DNA from: Caenorhabditis remanei
Lineage: Eukaryota; Nematoda; Chromadorea; Rhabditida; Rhabditidae
Direction: 5' to 3'
Assembly (NCBI RefSeq): GCF_010183535.1
Contig: NC_071328.1
Coordinates: 15,066,001 to 15,130,000 of the forward strand
DNA length: 64,000 nucleotides
Shown: positions 33,501 through 43,781 of the stretch, piece after piece
How positions within the stretch are numbered: the first letter of the stretch is position 1
Layout of the letters: each line of letters opens with the position of its first letter
The notes under the pieces: model-generated
What the model was told of the DNA's origin: nothing
Databases searched by the model: none
What the model saw: the letters and a program-made list of their open reading frames with translations, nothing else
Program-made: the position numbers and the translations under genes

Positions 33501-36500
33501 TAACAAAATTTATAATAGTTTGCTGTCTAGATTTTGAGATTTCGAGCTTTTACAGGGAGTAGTTTTACCAAAAATTAACAAATTTTGACTAAAATTGTCA
33601 TTTTTCGAAAAACTTTTTGATCAAAATTGCTGAAGATTGGCTGAAATATCAATTAAGGCATGCTGAATGAAAATATTTTGAAATTTGGTAATATTCTTGT
33701 TTAATTTGTATTCCTTAGCATTTCTGCCAATTTCCACCAATTTCCATTAAAAAATGACACTTTTAGTCATAATTTGTTAATTTTCGGTAATACCACTCCT
33801 GTAAAACCTCGAAATCTCAAAATCCAGACAGCAAACTTTAAAAAAATTTGTTATATTCCTGTTCAGCATGTCTTAATTAGTATTTCAGCCGATTTTCAGC
33901 AATTTCAATCAGAAACATTTTGAGAAAAATCATTTTTGGTTACTGTAACTTTTGTCAGTGTAATTTTGTCAGTGTAAGTTCCGACTGCCAATTTTCGATA
34001 AACTCACTGACAAAATTTGTAAATTTTTTAATATTCTGGTTAAGCATGTCTGGTTTAGTATTCCAGCCGATTTTCAGCAATTTCGACTAGTAATTTCTGA
34101 GACAGATTTTAAGATATAGATGCTAATGTTAGTGAGATTACCAAAAATAAAATAAAAATTATCGATTTTTCAAAAAAAAATAAATAGCTGTTTTCAAAAG
34201 CTACACAACATAATTTATATATCACCAGAAAGCTGAAATCTCCATAAGTCTGAAACTATTTTTAAAACTTGTCCACCGCTAAAACCAACCGAGTTACACC
34301 AATTTTAGTCATTAATACAAATAATTTTTTATAATTTTCCAGTTACATTCAAATAGCGACACTTGTTCTGATGCCAGTCATGTTTGTACTATGCGTGAAG
34401 AAGAAATCAAAGAAGAAAGCAAAGAAATTGGTCCCATCGCCTCCAGAACAACCGAATCCGCCCGTATCGCCATCCGTCAGCACCCAACCGTTGACTGGAA
34501 TCAAGTATAGTGAACTGAAGAGACGACAGAAGCCGATGGTCATTTTTGATGATAATGAAAAGTCAAGAAGTGTCAGTGTAAGTGGAGTCCGGTAGATCAA
34601 AACCAGGGCTATATTTTTGTAGTTGACAACTTTTTTCTAGCTCCGCCCACTTTTGGGATAAGCGGCCTTGAAGTTGAAAAATCGTTGAAAGCCGTCAAAA
34701 CATGACTTGTACGTTGAAATATTAAGAAAATTGCAGTTTTCCGCACAAAAAAATCGCTTTAAACTCAATCTTATGCATCAAAAACACTATTTCTAGTGAG
34801 TTGGTGGTGTAGGGGAGTCTAAAAATCGCATGAAGTGCAAAAAATTACAGTCAATAATTGGATTTTTTCAAGAAAAATAATTTAGAGACACCGTCACGGA
34901 ACCTGAAATCAATCGATAATCCAAAATGTTATATTATAATTGTAGATCAAAACTAGATCTCCATTTTTGTAGTTGACGGTTTTTTCTAGCTCCGCCCACT
35001 TTTGAGATATGCGCCTTTAAAGTTTCTCATGTCATTTTTGACGCCAAAATACGATTTTTACATCAAAATAACCGGAAAATTCCACTTCTGACGTTAAAAA
35101 CCATTAGAAATATTTTTTCCATGTCGGAATTCACGTTTTTAACAAAAATTTGGTTTGCCGAGAAAGTTAAGGTCAAGGTGCACCACTATGAAAATGGGTA
35201 TCAACATAGTTGTCAAGGCCCGGGCCGGCCCGGCAAGGCCCGGCAAGGCCCGAAGGCCCGGGCCGGGCCGGGCCGGTAGAAAATTTTCAAGGCCCGGCCC
35301 GGCCCGAAGGCCCGGCTTCAAAAAACGACCCTTTTTTTTCCAATTTTTTTTCCAATTTTTTTCAATTTTTCATCGGAAATGTGACCATTTTTGACTATTT
35401 TTCAGAATTTCTTCTATTTCTGACTGATAGTCGAAAATGTGACTTTTTCGCAAAAAAATTCAAAAAAATTCAAAAAATTTGAAAAAATTTGAAAATTTGA
35501 CTTTCGCGCCAATTTGCCCGGGCCTTCGGGCCGGGCCTTCGGGCCGGGCCTTAAGCCCGGCCCGGCCCGGGCCGGGCCCTGATTTCGCCGACAAGGCCCG
35601 GCCCGGCCCGGCCCGGGCCTTGACAACTATGGGTATCAGGGTTCGATCCCGCTGGGTGAAATTGTTTTTAAATTTTAAATTTTTTCTGGTTTTACTTTGT
35701 TTTGTCTTGTAGATCGAATCCAGTGCTCTATTTTTGCATTTGACACTTTTTTGATAGCTCCGCCCACTTTTGAGATATGCGCATTTGAAGTTGAGAAATC
35801 GTCAAAAAAGACATTTTTATCGTAAAAACATGGTTTTTGCATCGAAATTGCCGGGCAATTGCAATTTTCTTACAAACAACTTTTAATAAGTCAGTTTTTT
35901 GCGTCAAAAACCAAATTTCGCCAAAAAATTAGAAATTACTACTTTACACCACTTCAAAAAGTGAAAAAAAACTTTTGAAATTTTGTTTTAGAAATTTTTT
36001 TTTTTCAGATTTTCCAGTGAAAACTTATATTTTGCATTTTAAAGCGGTTTTATATATATATTTTTTTGATATTCCACTCAAAGTATTTTTTTTTCTCAAA
36101 AAATCCCCCCATTTCAGTAACATTCCGGGCTAATAACCACCAGTCACCTAAAAATTCCGAAATTATCAAATGTGGGCGGAGCTAAAAAAAGAGGGGCAGA
36201 GCTGAAAACAACATGTTTAGGTAGATCAAAACCAGGGCTACATTTTTGTAGTTGACAACTTTTTTCTAGCTCCGCCCACTTTTGAGATATGCGCCTTTTA
36301 AGATAGCGGGGTGTTTGACTGCTGAAATCTTTAAAGGCGCATATCTCAAAAGTGGGCGGAGCTACCATAAAAATGCCAACTACAAAAATGTAGCTTTTGA
36401 TTTGATCTATACAATGATATAAGTTATGATCTAATTGGAATAGCAGATAAAGCCACCGCGTGATCTCAAAGTTGACCAATTTTTCTGAAATCTAATTTTT

Positions 36501-36728
36501 TAAAAATTCCAGAACGCGAAAACGCCCAAATCGCGATCCGTCGAGGAGTCGTCGTTACGCATCAAGCCCACCGTCAACTCGAATTCTCATATAATCGATT
36601 CGTCGGCATCAGTCCACGAGAAAGAGAAAGAGGACGAGAAAGCGTCGAAGGCGCCCCAGCTTCCCGCCAAAAATGAAAATGACGATGACTGTGGAGAGGA
36701 TCGAAGAAGTGGAGACGAGGAGGACTGA
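24581..36728 (+). CDS. kpc-1: Furin-type proprotein convertase KPC-1, nine coding exons (long form)
   Basis: Calcium-dependent serine endoprotease of the secretory pathway that cleaves precursor proteins after paired basic residues. Exons: 24581-24853, 25827-26114, 27014-27414, 29272-29895, 30559-30722, 30771-30914, 31833-32013, 34343-34577, 36513-36728; 841 residues. All junctions keep phase with GT/AG. Residues 17-32 are a hydrophobic signal peptide. The prodomain ends at the basic site KRRVKR (137-142). The catalytic tetrad is D223 (ILDDG), H264 (NRHGTRC), oxyanion N365 (ASGNGG) and S438 (GTSASAP). The P domain spans about 520-646 with RGD at 572-574. A membrane anchor is at about 692-710, followed by a [10 protein letters not shown] stop-transfer and a tail with YSEL (747-750) and an acidic C-terminus, like the sorting signals of furin tails. 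Symbol from domain match and the scrm-4 neighbour; bli-4 is the main alternative. Confidence 0.85.
24854..25826. repeat. kpc-1 intron 1: module halves around a GCGCC-rich segment
   Basis: Two plus module halves (about 24905-24990 and 25235-25320) and a minus half (25680-25770) enclose a segment (25317-25680) of GCGCCGAAGGCGCC and GCTAGAATC words in inverted order, so the whole 25235-25770 part is a large hairpin. The open frame at 25356-25568 lies in this repeat. Confidence 0.75.
26115..27013. repeat. kpc-1 intron 2: module hairpin and spacer
   Basis: A module hairpin at about 26250-26525 has a loop of some 100 bp with the shared GAGACGCAGAGAAGCGAGAC word. The rest is AT-rich spacer with a short GTCAGTGTAACTTTTGTC word near 26920. 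Confidence 0.75.
27774..28407. repeat. Palindromic element in kpc-1 intron 3, ends TTAAAGG
   Basis: Near-perfect 634-bp inverted repeat; paired positions sum to 56181. The ends read TTAAAGGTGGAC and GTCCACCTTTAA. The arms hold CCGCTGAGAGCGATCGCCGG. A related palindrome lies at 55782-56502. It is flanked by ACTGACAAA-family repeats that fill the rest of the 1857-bp intron. It is probably a non-autonomous foldback element. TTAA at both ends could be a target duplication. Confidence 0.85.
28408..29271. repeat. kpc-1 intron 3, 3' part: ACTGACAAA-family repeats
   Basis: Degenerate units in both orientations, switching near 28.80 kb from CTGAAATACTAATTAAGACA to TGTCTTAATTAGTATTTCAG, so this part is itself a loose inverted repeat. 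The acceptor at 29270-29271 follows directly. Confidence 0.65.
29940..30520. repeat. kpc-1 intron 4: tandem words and module hairpin
   Basis: A short TTACACTGACAAAAG run (29940-29990) is followed by a module hairpin (about 30160-30425) with a roughly 100-bp CT-rich loop containing CTCGCTTCTCTGCGTCTCTC. Confidence 0.75.
31080..31800. repeat. kpc-1 intron 6: two successive module hairpins
   Basis: First hairpin about 31100-31290 with a loop near 31175-31208. Second about 31460-31725 with a loop of about 90 bp containing GAGAGACGCAGAGAAACGAG. The two lie head to tail in a 918-nt intron. Confidence 0.8.
31833..32017 (+). CDS. kpc-1: kpc-1 exon 7 read-through: short-form C-terminus with in-intron stop
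   Basis: If the exon 7 donor (GTAGAT at 32014) is not used, translation runs one more codon and stops at TAG 32015-32017, inside the donor itself. This gives a 692-residue protein that ends in a hydrophobic stretch ([15 protein letters not shown]) and lacks the basic stop-transfer and cytoplasmic tail. A poly(A) signal AATAAA at 32290-32295 supports a separate transcript end. Splicing at the same GT joins phase 2 to the exon at 34343 and makes the long, tail-bearing form. Both forms are inferred from sequence. Confidence 0.6.
32290..32295 (+). terminator. Poly(A) signal for short kpc-1 transcript
   Basis: AATAAA 273 bp after the short-form stop codon, following a T-rich 3' region with CTGCGTCTCTC near 32091. 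The rest of this intron from about 32.42 kb on is ACTGACAAA-family repeat, which fits a transcript end before the repeat block. Confidence 0.5.
32420..34115. repeat. kpc-1 intron 7: ACTGACAAA-family block
   Basis: About 1.7 kb of degenerate units. They run in minus orientation up to about 33.68 kb and then switch to plus orientation, making a loose large inverted repeat. No exon could be supported inside it. Confidence 0.7.
34590..36480. repeat. kpc-1 intron 8: modules, split tRNA-like core and a hAT-like insertion
   Basis: Module halves occur at about 34590-34675, 34935-35020 and 35705-35790, and a module hairpin at about 36215-36415 has a 26-nt loop. A family-B core beginning near 35165 is interrupted by the element at 35205-35631 and resumes with GGGTTCGATCCCGC. 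Confidence 0.75.
35205..35631. mobile_element. hAT-like non-autonomous element with GGCCCGG satellite (element 4)
   Basis: A 427-bp insertion with terminal inverted repeats CATAGTTGTCAAGGCCCGGG and a near-perfect 8-bp target duplication (GGTATCAA at 35197-35204, GGTATCAG at 35632-35639). Both ends are dense in GGCCCGG repeats around a T/A-rich core (about 35310-35510). It disrupts a family-B tRNA-like core, so it is younger than that repeat. No transposase is encoded. Confidence 0.85.
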
Positions 36729-36755
36729 TTTATTGAATTTTGATGATCGAATAGT

Positions 36756-36761
36756 AATAAA
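36756..36761 (+). terminator. Poly(A) signal for long kpc-1 transcript
   Basis: AATAAA 28 bp after the TGA at 36726-36728, within the usual short 3' UTR range for nematode genes. Confidence 0.6.
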
Positions 36762-37297
36762 AATGGAGGCGGAGCTTAGCTCGGTCACAATATTTCAAAA
36801 AGGGGACGGAGCCTTAAAATGGGCGGGACCTTGTTAACATTCTGAAAAAAGGAGAAAAAGGGGCGGAGCCTTGTTCACAAAATTGCAGTTAGGGAGAAGG
36901 GGCGGAGTCTAAAAGGGGCGGGACTTTGTTTACAAAATTTTGAAATGTTGAAAGGGGCGGAGCTTTGTTCACAATATTTCAAAAAACGGAGGAAAAGGGG
37001 CGAAGCTTAAAATGAGCGGGAATCATTAGGAACCAAACATCACAGGGAGAAAAAGTGGACGGGGCTTAGACAAAAAATAAAAAGTGGGCGGGGCTTAGAC
37101 AAAAAATAAAAAGTGGGCGGGGCTTAGAAAATCAGCAGTCGACGGTGACACCTGGAATTGATGCTAGCTGTTGTAGGAGACTGTCGCTGGAAATTTTTGA
37201 TCTACCTACCTTCTCGAAAAAGTCGATAATTGAAGCAACAAAAAAATCGATAAATTAGTATGTTGGGTTACTGTAGGCGTGACGGACGGACATGGTG
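36762..37297. repeat. Convergent intergenic spacer of GGGGCGGAGCTT repeats
   Basis: Between the kpc-1 and scrm-4 stop codons (about 570 bp) lie at least eight copies of short GGGGCGGAGC or GGGCGGGACTT words separated by A/T-rich DNA, including a 28-bp tandem near 37080-37130. Both 3' UTRs must end here. Transcript overlap is possible. Confidence 0.6.
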
Positions 37298-40200
37298 TTA
37301 AACTGAAAATAAGAAGATTAGGACGTTTTGCAACTGAGACGTTTCGCAACTAAAGAAAAAATCAAATTCATACCTCCATTGTTACGGTTTTGGCTTTGTT
37401 GTTCGAACTCCATGAAGTCCTGGAAGAAAAACATTGGCTAACTTTGAGACATTGTCTAGCTGTCAGATTGAATTCAACATTTTTAGTTTCTAACTAGTTT
37501 TGTAGATCAAAACCAGGGCTACATTTTTGTTGTTGACAACTTTTTGAAAGCTCCGCCCACTTTTGAGATATGCGACTTTAAAGAGAGCTTTTCCTTCTCG
37601 GGAGGCTATCTTTAAAGGCACACGCATTACTGAAAAGTGGGCGGAGCTATCAAAAAGTTGTCAACTACAAAAATGTAGCTCTATTTTTGATCTACAAGAT
37701 AAAATAGATCCAAAACAGAAAAAACAAAAAAAATTCAAAAATTGACCCCAAGCGGGATCGAACCCTGGTACCCATTCTTAAAGTAGTGCACCTTGACCAA
37801 GATCTACTCGGCCAATTAAATTTTTGCTAGAAATGTGGTTTCCGACATGGAAAAACAGATTTCGGATAGTTTTTAACGTCAGAAATAGAATTTTCCGGTT
37901 ATTATGATGAAAAAACACATTTTCGAGTTAAAAATAACATGAGAAACTTTAAAGATGCAAATCTCAAAAGTGGGCGGAGCTAGGAAAAAACCGTCAACTA
38001 CAAAAATGGAGATCTAGTTTTGATCTACAAAAATAATATAACATTTTGAATTATCGATTGATTTCAGGTTCCGTGACGGTGTCTCAAAAAAATTGGGGAA
38101 ATTTTTCTTTAAATTTAAAAAAAAAACATTTTTTGAAAATTTTTCATTTTTTTACTGTAATTTTTTGCACTTCATACAATTTTCAAAAACTACAGTAACC
38201 CAGAACTACAGTAACCCCAACACCAACTCACAATCAAGAACGTCGCTCCCAATAAGACTCCCTTCAACTTCACATCCAAATCTCCTGGGACTGAAAAAAA
38301 CAAAAAAGTGGGCGTGGCCTAATTCCAGAAATTCCAGACTTACAGTTGACGGCAAAGGTGTCGGCGTCGGTGAACGCCTCACGGAAGCATCCTCCCCACT
38401 TTTTGGTGATCGCTCCGACGATTGTGCCGTTGTTGGCGGTTTTGATCTGCAAAAAAAAAATAGTGAGTTTTAAGCCTAAGCCTAATTTAAGCCTAAGCCT
38501 AAGCCTAAGTAAAAAATTTTTTTAATTATATAAGATTTTTTTCGTTTTGTTTAAGCCTAAACCTAAGATTATGCTTAAGACTCCGCCCACTCACCGGGAA
38601 CTCCTTATCCTGACATCCGCACAACATACAACAACACGGTCCATCGATTTGGAAGATCACGTTGCCATCACCATCACACACGTCGTAATTCGACGACATG
38701 AAACCGCACCGTTGCCGAATTATACCGAGAACGCCCATCGACGGCGTCTCGACGACGCATTCTTGTTGGCAGCAGCCGACGCAAGCGAAGCAACCGTAGC
38801 AACCGCCACCGCAACACTTGAACTCGCGTTTGATGGTGAGCACTTCCTGAAAATTTGGTTTTTAAGAATATAATCTTGGAGATCAAAGATAGGGCTACAT
38901 TTTTGCAGTTGACGATTTTTTGATAGCTCCGCCCACTTTTGAGATATGCGCCTTTAAAGATAAGGTTCTGCCTACCCTTCGTTCTAAGATTGCTGTCTTT
39001 AAAGGCGCATATCTCAAAAGTGGGCGGAGCTATCGGAAAATTGTCAACTACAAAAATGTAGTTCTAGATTTGATCTACCTAAATTTATGAAAATTATTGC
39101 TTAGATATCACTATGATGTTTTGAAACCAGAGAAAAATTGAAAAAAAATGATTTTTTTTGTTGCTAAAATTAATTTAAATTTCCAATCAAACATATAATT
39201 TAAGTTTTTTTGAGTTTTTATTATTTTCATATAAAAATACTCTGCATCGAAAATCAAAAAATATATAAAACAACTTAAAAACTTGAGTTTTCACCAGAAA
39301 ATCTGAAAAAATTTGAGAAAAAAAAAATTTTCAACACTTTTTTTCACATTTTGAAGTCGTATTAAATAGCGAGTTTTGTTGTTTTGCAAAATTTGTTATT
39401 TGCACGATGTAGATCAAATCCGGTTCTTCATTTTCTTAACAATTTTCTGATAGCACCGCCCACTTTTCAGTTATGCATGTGCCTTTAAGATCGTATCCTT
39501 GGTAGCAATAGGCGTCAATCTTTAAAGGCGCATATCGCAATAGTGGGCGGAGCTAGAAAAAAAATTGTCTACTACAAAAATAAAGCTCTAGTCTTGATCT
39601 ACAAGATAAAATAAACAAAAAACAGAAAAACTAAAAAATTCAGAAAAATTGGCGCCAAGCGGGATCGAACCCTGGTACCCATTCTCATAGTTGTCCACCT
39701 TCCCTTCTCGGACAAATTTTTGCTAAAAATGTGGTTTCCTACATAAAAAATTGAGTTTTAAATTGTTTTTAACGTCAGAAATGAGATTTTCCGGTTATTT
39801 TGATGTAAAAATCACCTAAATGACTAATTTAAGCAATTTCCAAATTATCTCGCTTCTCTGCGTCTCCCTCTTCTTTCTACTGCAGTGCTGTGAGGTACCT
39901 GTCTTTGAGCGCGCATATCTCAATAGTGGGCGGAGTTACCGAAAAAGTGTCCACTACAAAAATGTAGCCCTTGATTTGATCTACAAATTGTGCGTAAATG
40001 CAAATAAATCCGGTCAGAACTGAAGTCGTGACGGTATCTCAAAGTTGGTCGATTTTCACAAAACTTTAAAAAAATTTCAAGACGTCCTCACCCTCTTAAA
40101 GTTATCAACGACATGCATGACGAATCCGCGATTCGGTCCGCAACACTGTCGTTCACAGCATCCGGACTCCTCGAACGCATAATAGCACTGCTCGCCATTC

Positions 40201-40484
40201 GCATTCTTCAACACGTACTTATTCTTCGTCTCCCAATCCGTCACTATCTCAATTAGCTCCTTGATCTGGTGTACCATAATCATATCCAGGTAGGTCAAAT
40301 ACTCGAGACCCGTTGGCACACCCTGGATGGCCGGTGGGAGGGGCATCCAGACGGCTCCGGGAGCCGGTTGAACGAACGCGCCCGGTTGCGTGGTGATTGT
40401 TGGCTGCATTTGGAATTGCTGCACCGGGTTGGCTTGTTGGGGCGCGTAGCCCGGTTGTAGGTTGATTACGGCCTGGTTTTGCAT
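37298..40484 (-). CDS. scrm-4: Phospholipid scramblase, six coding exons
   Basis: Membrane-anchored protein of the PLSCR family, linked to calcium-dependent lipid movement across the bilayer. Minus-strand exons: 40484-40092, 38846-38595, 38446-38344, 38290-38232, 37419-37374, 37302-37298; 285 residues. The N-terminus is Gln/Pro-rich, followed by the family start region (GVPTGLEYLTYLDMI). Residues 142-157 are a Cys cluster (CCGGGCYGCFACVGCC) of the kind palmitoylated in scramblases. The FTDAD segment at 240-244 begins the calcium-binding-like stretch, and residues 258-274 are the single hydrophobic helix followed by a short tail. The last exon contributes only two bases before TAA. A phase-shifted alternative ending FNTMSVRHAY is open but not in phase with any donor. 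Symbol from family match and adjacency to kpc-1. Confidence 0.85.
38472..38580. repeat. Interstitial telomere-like repeat (GCCTAA)n in scrm-4 intron 2
   Basis: Direct GCCTAA hexamers, the complement of the nematode telomere repeat TTAGGC, occur at 38472-38508 in two blocks. Decayed copies (AAGCCTAAACCTAAG) lie at 38553-38580. The array fills most of a 148-nt intron. Confidence 0.9.
38880..40030. repeat. scrm-4 intron 1: module hairpins and a family-B composite
   Basis: A module hairpin at about 38880-39075 (loop about 38 nt), a second at 39410-39600 (loop 30 nt), then a minus-strand tRNA-like core at about 39650-39715 with B box GGTTCGATCCC, leader, and a further module half near 39910-39985. 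Confidence 0.75.
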
Positions 40485-40559
40485 GTTAAAACCTAGAAAT
40501 TGTACACATTAATAGAAAAAAATGAGAAAAATTGGAGAAAATCGCGAAAAAACGACAAA

Positions 40560-41905
40560 AAAAATTTGAAAATTTAGGATCGGGGTACTGTAGTTGGGAT
40601 CCTGGATCCTGGAAGAGGACTACTGTGGGTTACTGTAGCGACCAGGTTATTGTAGCCTAGGATCCTAAAATAGCTTGGAATACTGTAGTAGGAAATATCG
40701 AAAAAATTTGGAAAATTTAGGATCGGGGTACTGTAGTTGGGATCCTAGATCCTGGATCCTGGAAGAGGACTACTGTGGGTTACTGTAGCGACCAGGTTAT
40801 TGTAGCCTAGGATCCCAAAATAGCTTGGGAAACTGTAGTAGGAAAAATCAAAATTTTTTTGAAAATTTAGGATCGGGGTACTGTAGTTGGATCCTAGATC
40901 CTGGATCCTGGAAGAGGTGGGTTACTGTAGCTACTAAAGAATGCTCGGTGGCTTAGGATATCTAGATTGCCTGGGATACTGTAGCTGAGATAAAAAATCA
41001 AAAAAACTTGGAAAATTTAGGATCGGAGTAGTTGGGATCCTAGATCCTAGATCTCAGTTCCTGGAAGAGAATTACTGTGGGTTACTGTAGTTGCTAAAGT
41101 CACCATTCATGCTTAAAGGGATACGGTATTGTAGATTTGAATCCTGGAATTCTGGTTAAGTTGTAAAAAAAATTTAAAAAAATAGAAAAAATCACGCTTT
41201 TTATTTGAAAATTTAGGATCGGGGTACTGTAGTTGGGATCCTAGATCCTGGAAGAGGACTACTGTAGGTTACTGTAGCTATTTAAATCACCATTTAAGGG
41301 ATACGGTACTAAGTGGTGACTTTAGTAGCTATAGTAACCCACAGTAGTCCTCTTCCAGGATCCAGGATCCAGGATCCCAACTACAGTACCCCGATCCTAA
41401 AATTTTCAATTTTTTCTAAGGATGGATACTGTAGTAGGGAGGGTACAGCAATCCAGGATTTAGGATCCGGAGCTACAGTATCGCACGCGGTCCGGTTCCT
41501 AGTGGCTACCGTAACAGAAGGATTACTGTAGTTGTGTGGGGATCCTGGATCCAGGATCTCGGACCCCAACTACAGTACCCCGATCCTAAAATTCTGATTT
41601 TTTTGCTAGGAATGCTGTAGTAGTGAGGCTACAGTATCCCAAGCAATCTGACTATGGGGGCCTAGTGGCTACTGTAACAGAAGGATTACTGTAGTTGTGT
41701 GTGGGGGGGGGGGATCCTGGATCCTGGATCTCGGACCCCAGCTACAGTAACCCAGGTAACTGGGATGTCACTTACAGTATCCCAAGCGACATGGGGACCC
41801 CAAACCACCGGGTAGTGACTTTAATAACTACAGTAACCCACAGTAGTGATCTTCCAGGATCCAGGATCTAGGATCCCAACTACAGTACCCCCGATCCTAG
41901 AATTT
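40560..41905. repeat. GGATCC/TACTGTAG minisatellite, mirrored
   Basis: Five plus units begin with TTAGGATCGGGGTACTGTAG near 40577, 40720, 40870, 41020 (variant) and 41217 (spacing about 143-197 bp). From about 41310 to 41905 the same words run in reverse, for example CTACAGTACCCCGATCCTAA. The block is therefore a large imperfect inverted repeat just upstream of scrm-4. Confidence 0.8.
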
Positions 41906-42390
41906 TCAAAAAAAGTCTTTTTTGACCTGAAATGAGTCGACTGAACACGAAAATCTAAATATTTTAAATATTTTATACGCATGACTTGGGTAAAAACGGC
42001 TACACAAGCCAGAATACGAAAATTTTCTGGGCTCTAACATATTTTCAGCTGTCTCTCTGCCTATAATCAATGTATGGCCAGCGCGTTGTCGTGGGCAACC
42101 GCCTAATATCACAAAACGTGAGTGATATCAGAGAAAAAGAAAAAAAAATCGGAAGCCAACTTTCAAGAGAAAATTGGGGAGAAAGGTGAATCATGCGAGT
42201 GGAGGGGAGAGAGTGAGAGACGCAGACAACGAGAGAGAGAGAGAGAAAGAGAGAGGGAGACAGTTAGAGATATAAACAATAACAACATTTTCACGGTCTT
42301 TTGTCTGTCTACACATTCTACTTATTTTGAAAACTGAGTTTGGCGCGCCGACGGCGCGCCAAACCAGTGAAAATCGATCAACTTTGAGAT
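41906..42390. other. Unique island with GA microsatellite
   Basis: Contains a GAGAGAGA run near 42230-42258 beside GAGAGACGCAGAC, the reverse complement of the CTGCGTCTCTC motif, and a GGCGCGCCGACGGCGCGCC word near 42343. It could include distal regulatory DNA. No exon could be supported. Confidence 0.35.
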
Positions 42391-42394
42391 CCCG

Positions 42395-42700
42395 TCACGA
42401 CTTCAGTTCCTACCAGATTTATTTGAATTTATATTTAATCTGTAGATCAAAACCAGGGCTATATTTTTGTAATTGACAACTTTTTGATAGCTCCGCCCAC
42501 TTTTCAGATATGCGCCTTTAAAGACAGCAGAGCGCGCGCCTTTTCTTCTAAGACAACTATCTTTAAAGGCGCGTATCTCAAAAGTGGGCGGAGCTATCAA
42601 AAAACCGTCAACTACAAAAATGGAGATCTAGTTTTGATCTACAAATTGGATTTAACAAATTATAGAAAAACAATTAAATTGACGTCATGAATGAATCTCA
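42395..42700. repeat. Module hairpin
   Basis: Paired halves about 42435-42520 and 42560-42650 with a 37-nt loop rich in GCGC. The stems are nearly perfect. Confidence 0.85.
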
Positions 42701-43430
42701 AAAAGTAGAATTTTTCGAAATTTTTTTTTAGAAAATCAAGAAAGCCAGTCAGACAGAACATAAATGAAAAATAACAAGAAAAAGAAAAAGAAAAATCTAA
42801 TCAACGCATTATTTTGCCCCCACACCCGTTCTATTCCATATGAAAAAGGCTCCAACAAATTCTGGCGTACCTTTGGCGCGTGAGAGCCCCTTGTTTCGGA
42901 AGAATTTCAGAGCTTTTAGTCCATCTGGCGTGCCTTTGACGCGTTTCCCTCAATTTTGTCATTTTTGAATCACGCTGGCGTGCCTCAGACGCGCTCCAGG
43001 AATCTCCCATTTTTAAAAAATTTCAAAACTCTGGCGCTCCTTTGACGCTTTATTTTCATCTTCTAGGTAAAAAAGTATTTGTTAACACAAAAAAGGGGGG
43101 TGACGACGACGACATCGACGTGGAAAGGAAACAAAAAAACAAAACAAAAAGAGGAAAAAATTGCTGATTTCAGTGTGACAGAGACGGAGAGAAAAAAGTA
43201 ATTTTTGACCGTTTTTTTCGAATGCGTTGTCTAGGTACGTACACACTCATGTATGTGTACATCTGGTGGTTAAACCATTAAAACAAACCAGATTGAAGGA
43301 GGGGGGGGGGGGAGGATACCCCGTTAGAAAACGACAAAAAAAATGATTATAGGAGGAAGTTGTCTAGAAGGGAGATCAGACTACATACATGTTTAAGAGA
43401 ATGAAATCTTGCAACAGACATATGTATAAC
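42701..43430. other. Spacer with CTGGCGTRCCTTTGACGCG words
   Basis: A few copies of the short CTGGCGTGCCTTTGACGCG family near 42860-43050, a GACGAC run near 43101 and a G-rich run near 43300. No gene is seen. Confidence 0.4.
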
Positions 43431-43434
43431 GTTG

Positions 43435-43660
43435 TCATTTTGTGTAGAACAAAACGAGGGCTCCATTTCTGTCGTTGACAATTTTTTGATAACTCCGCCC
43501 ACTTTTGAGATATGCGCCTTTGAAGATAGGCGATGTTGAGGGCGCGCTCTCCTCACCCCACTATTTGAAGGTGCATATCTCAAAAGTGGGCGGAGCTATC
43601 AAAAAATTGTCAACTACAAAAATGTAGCCCTGGTTTTGTTCTACAAAGTGTATTTAACTT
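43435..43660. repeat. Module hairpin
   Basis: Halves about 43440-43526 and 43562-43650 around a 35-nt loop. Confidence 0.85.
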
Positions 43661-43781
43661 ATTATAGACAAAACATAAAAATGAAGTCATAAAAAGTCTC
43701 AAAAGAGAGATTTTTCGAAAAAAAAGTTCCTTTTTAATTTTTTGGTATTCAAATTAAATTTTATTTTACGTGAATATCCCT

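Noticed and set aside
35155..35712. Pro/Gly/Arg-rich open frames
   Set aside because: Translations of the GGCCCGG repeats of element 4.
37250..37302. Alternative scrm-4 last exon FNTMSVRHAYSNPTY
   Set aside because: It needs a phase-0 donor, but the only good donor of the preceding exon is phase 1, which leads to an immediate TAA.
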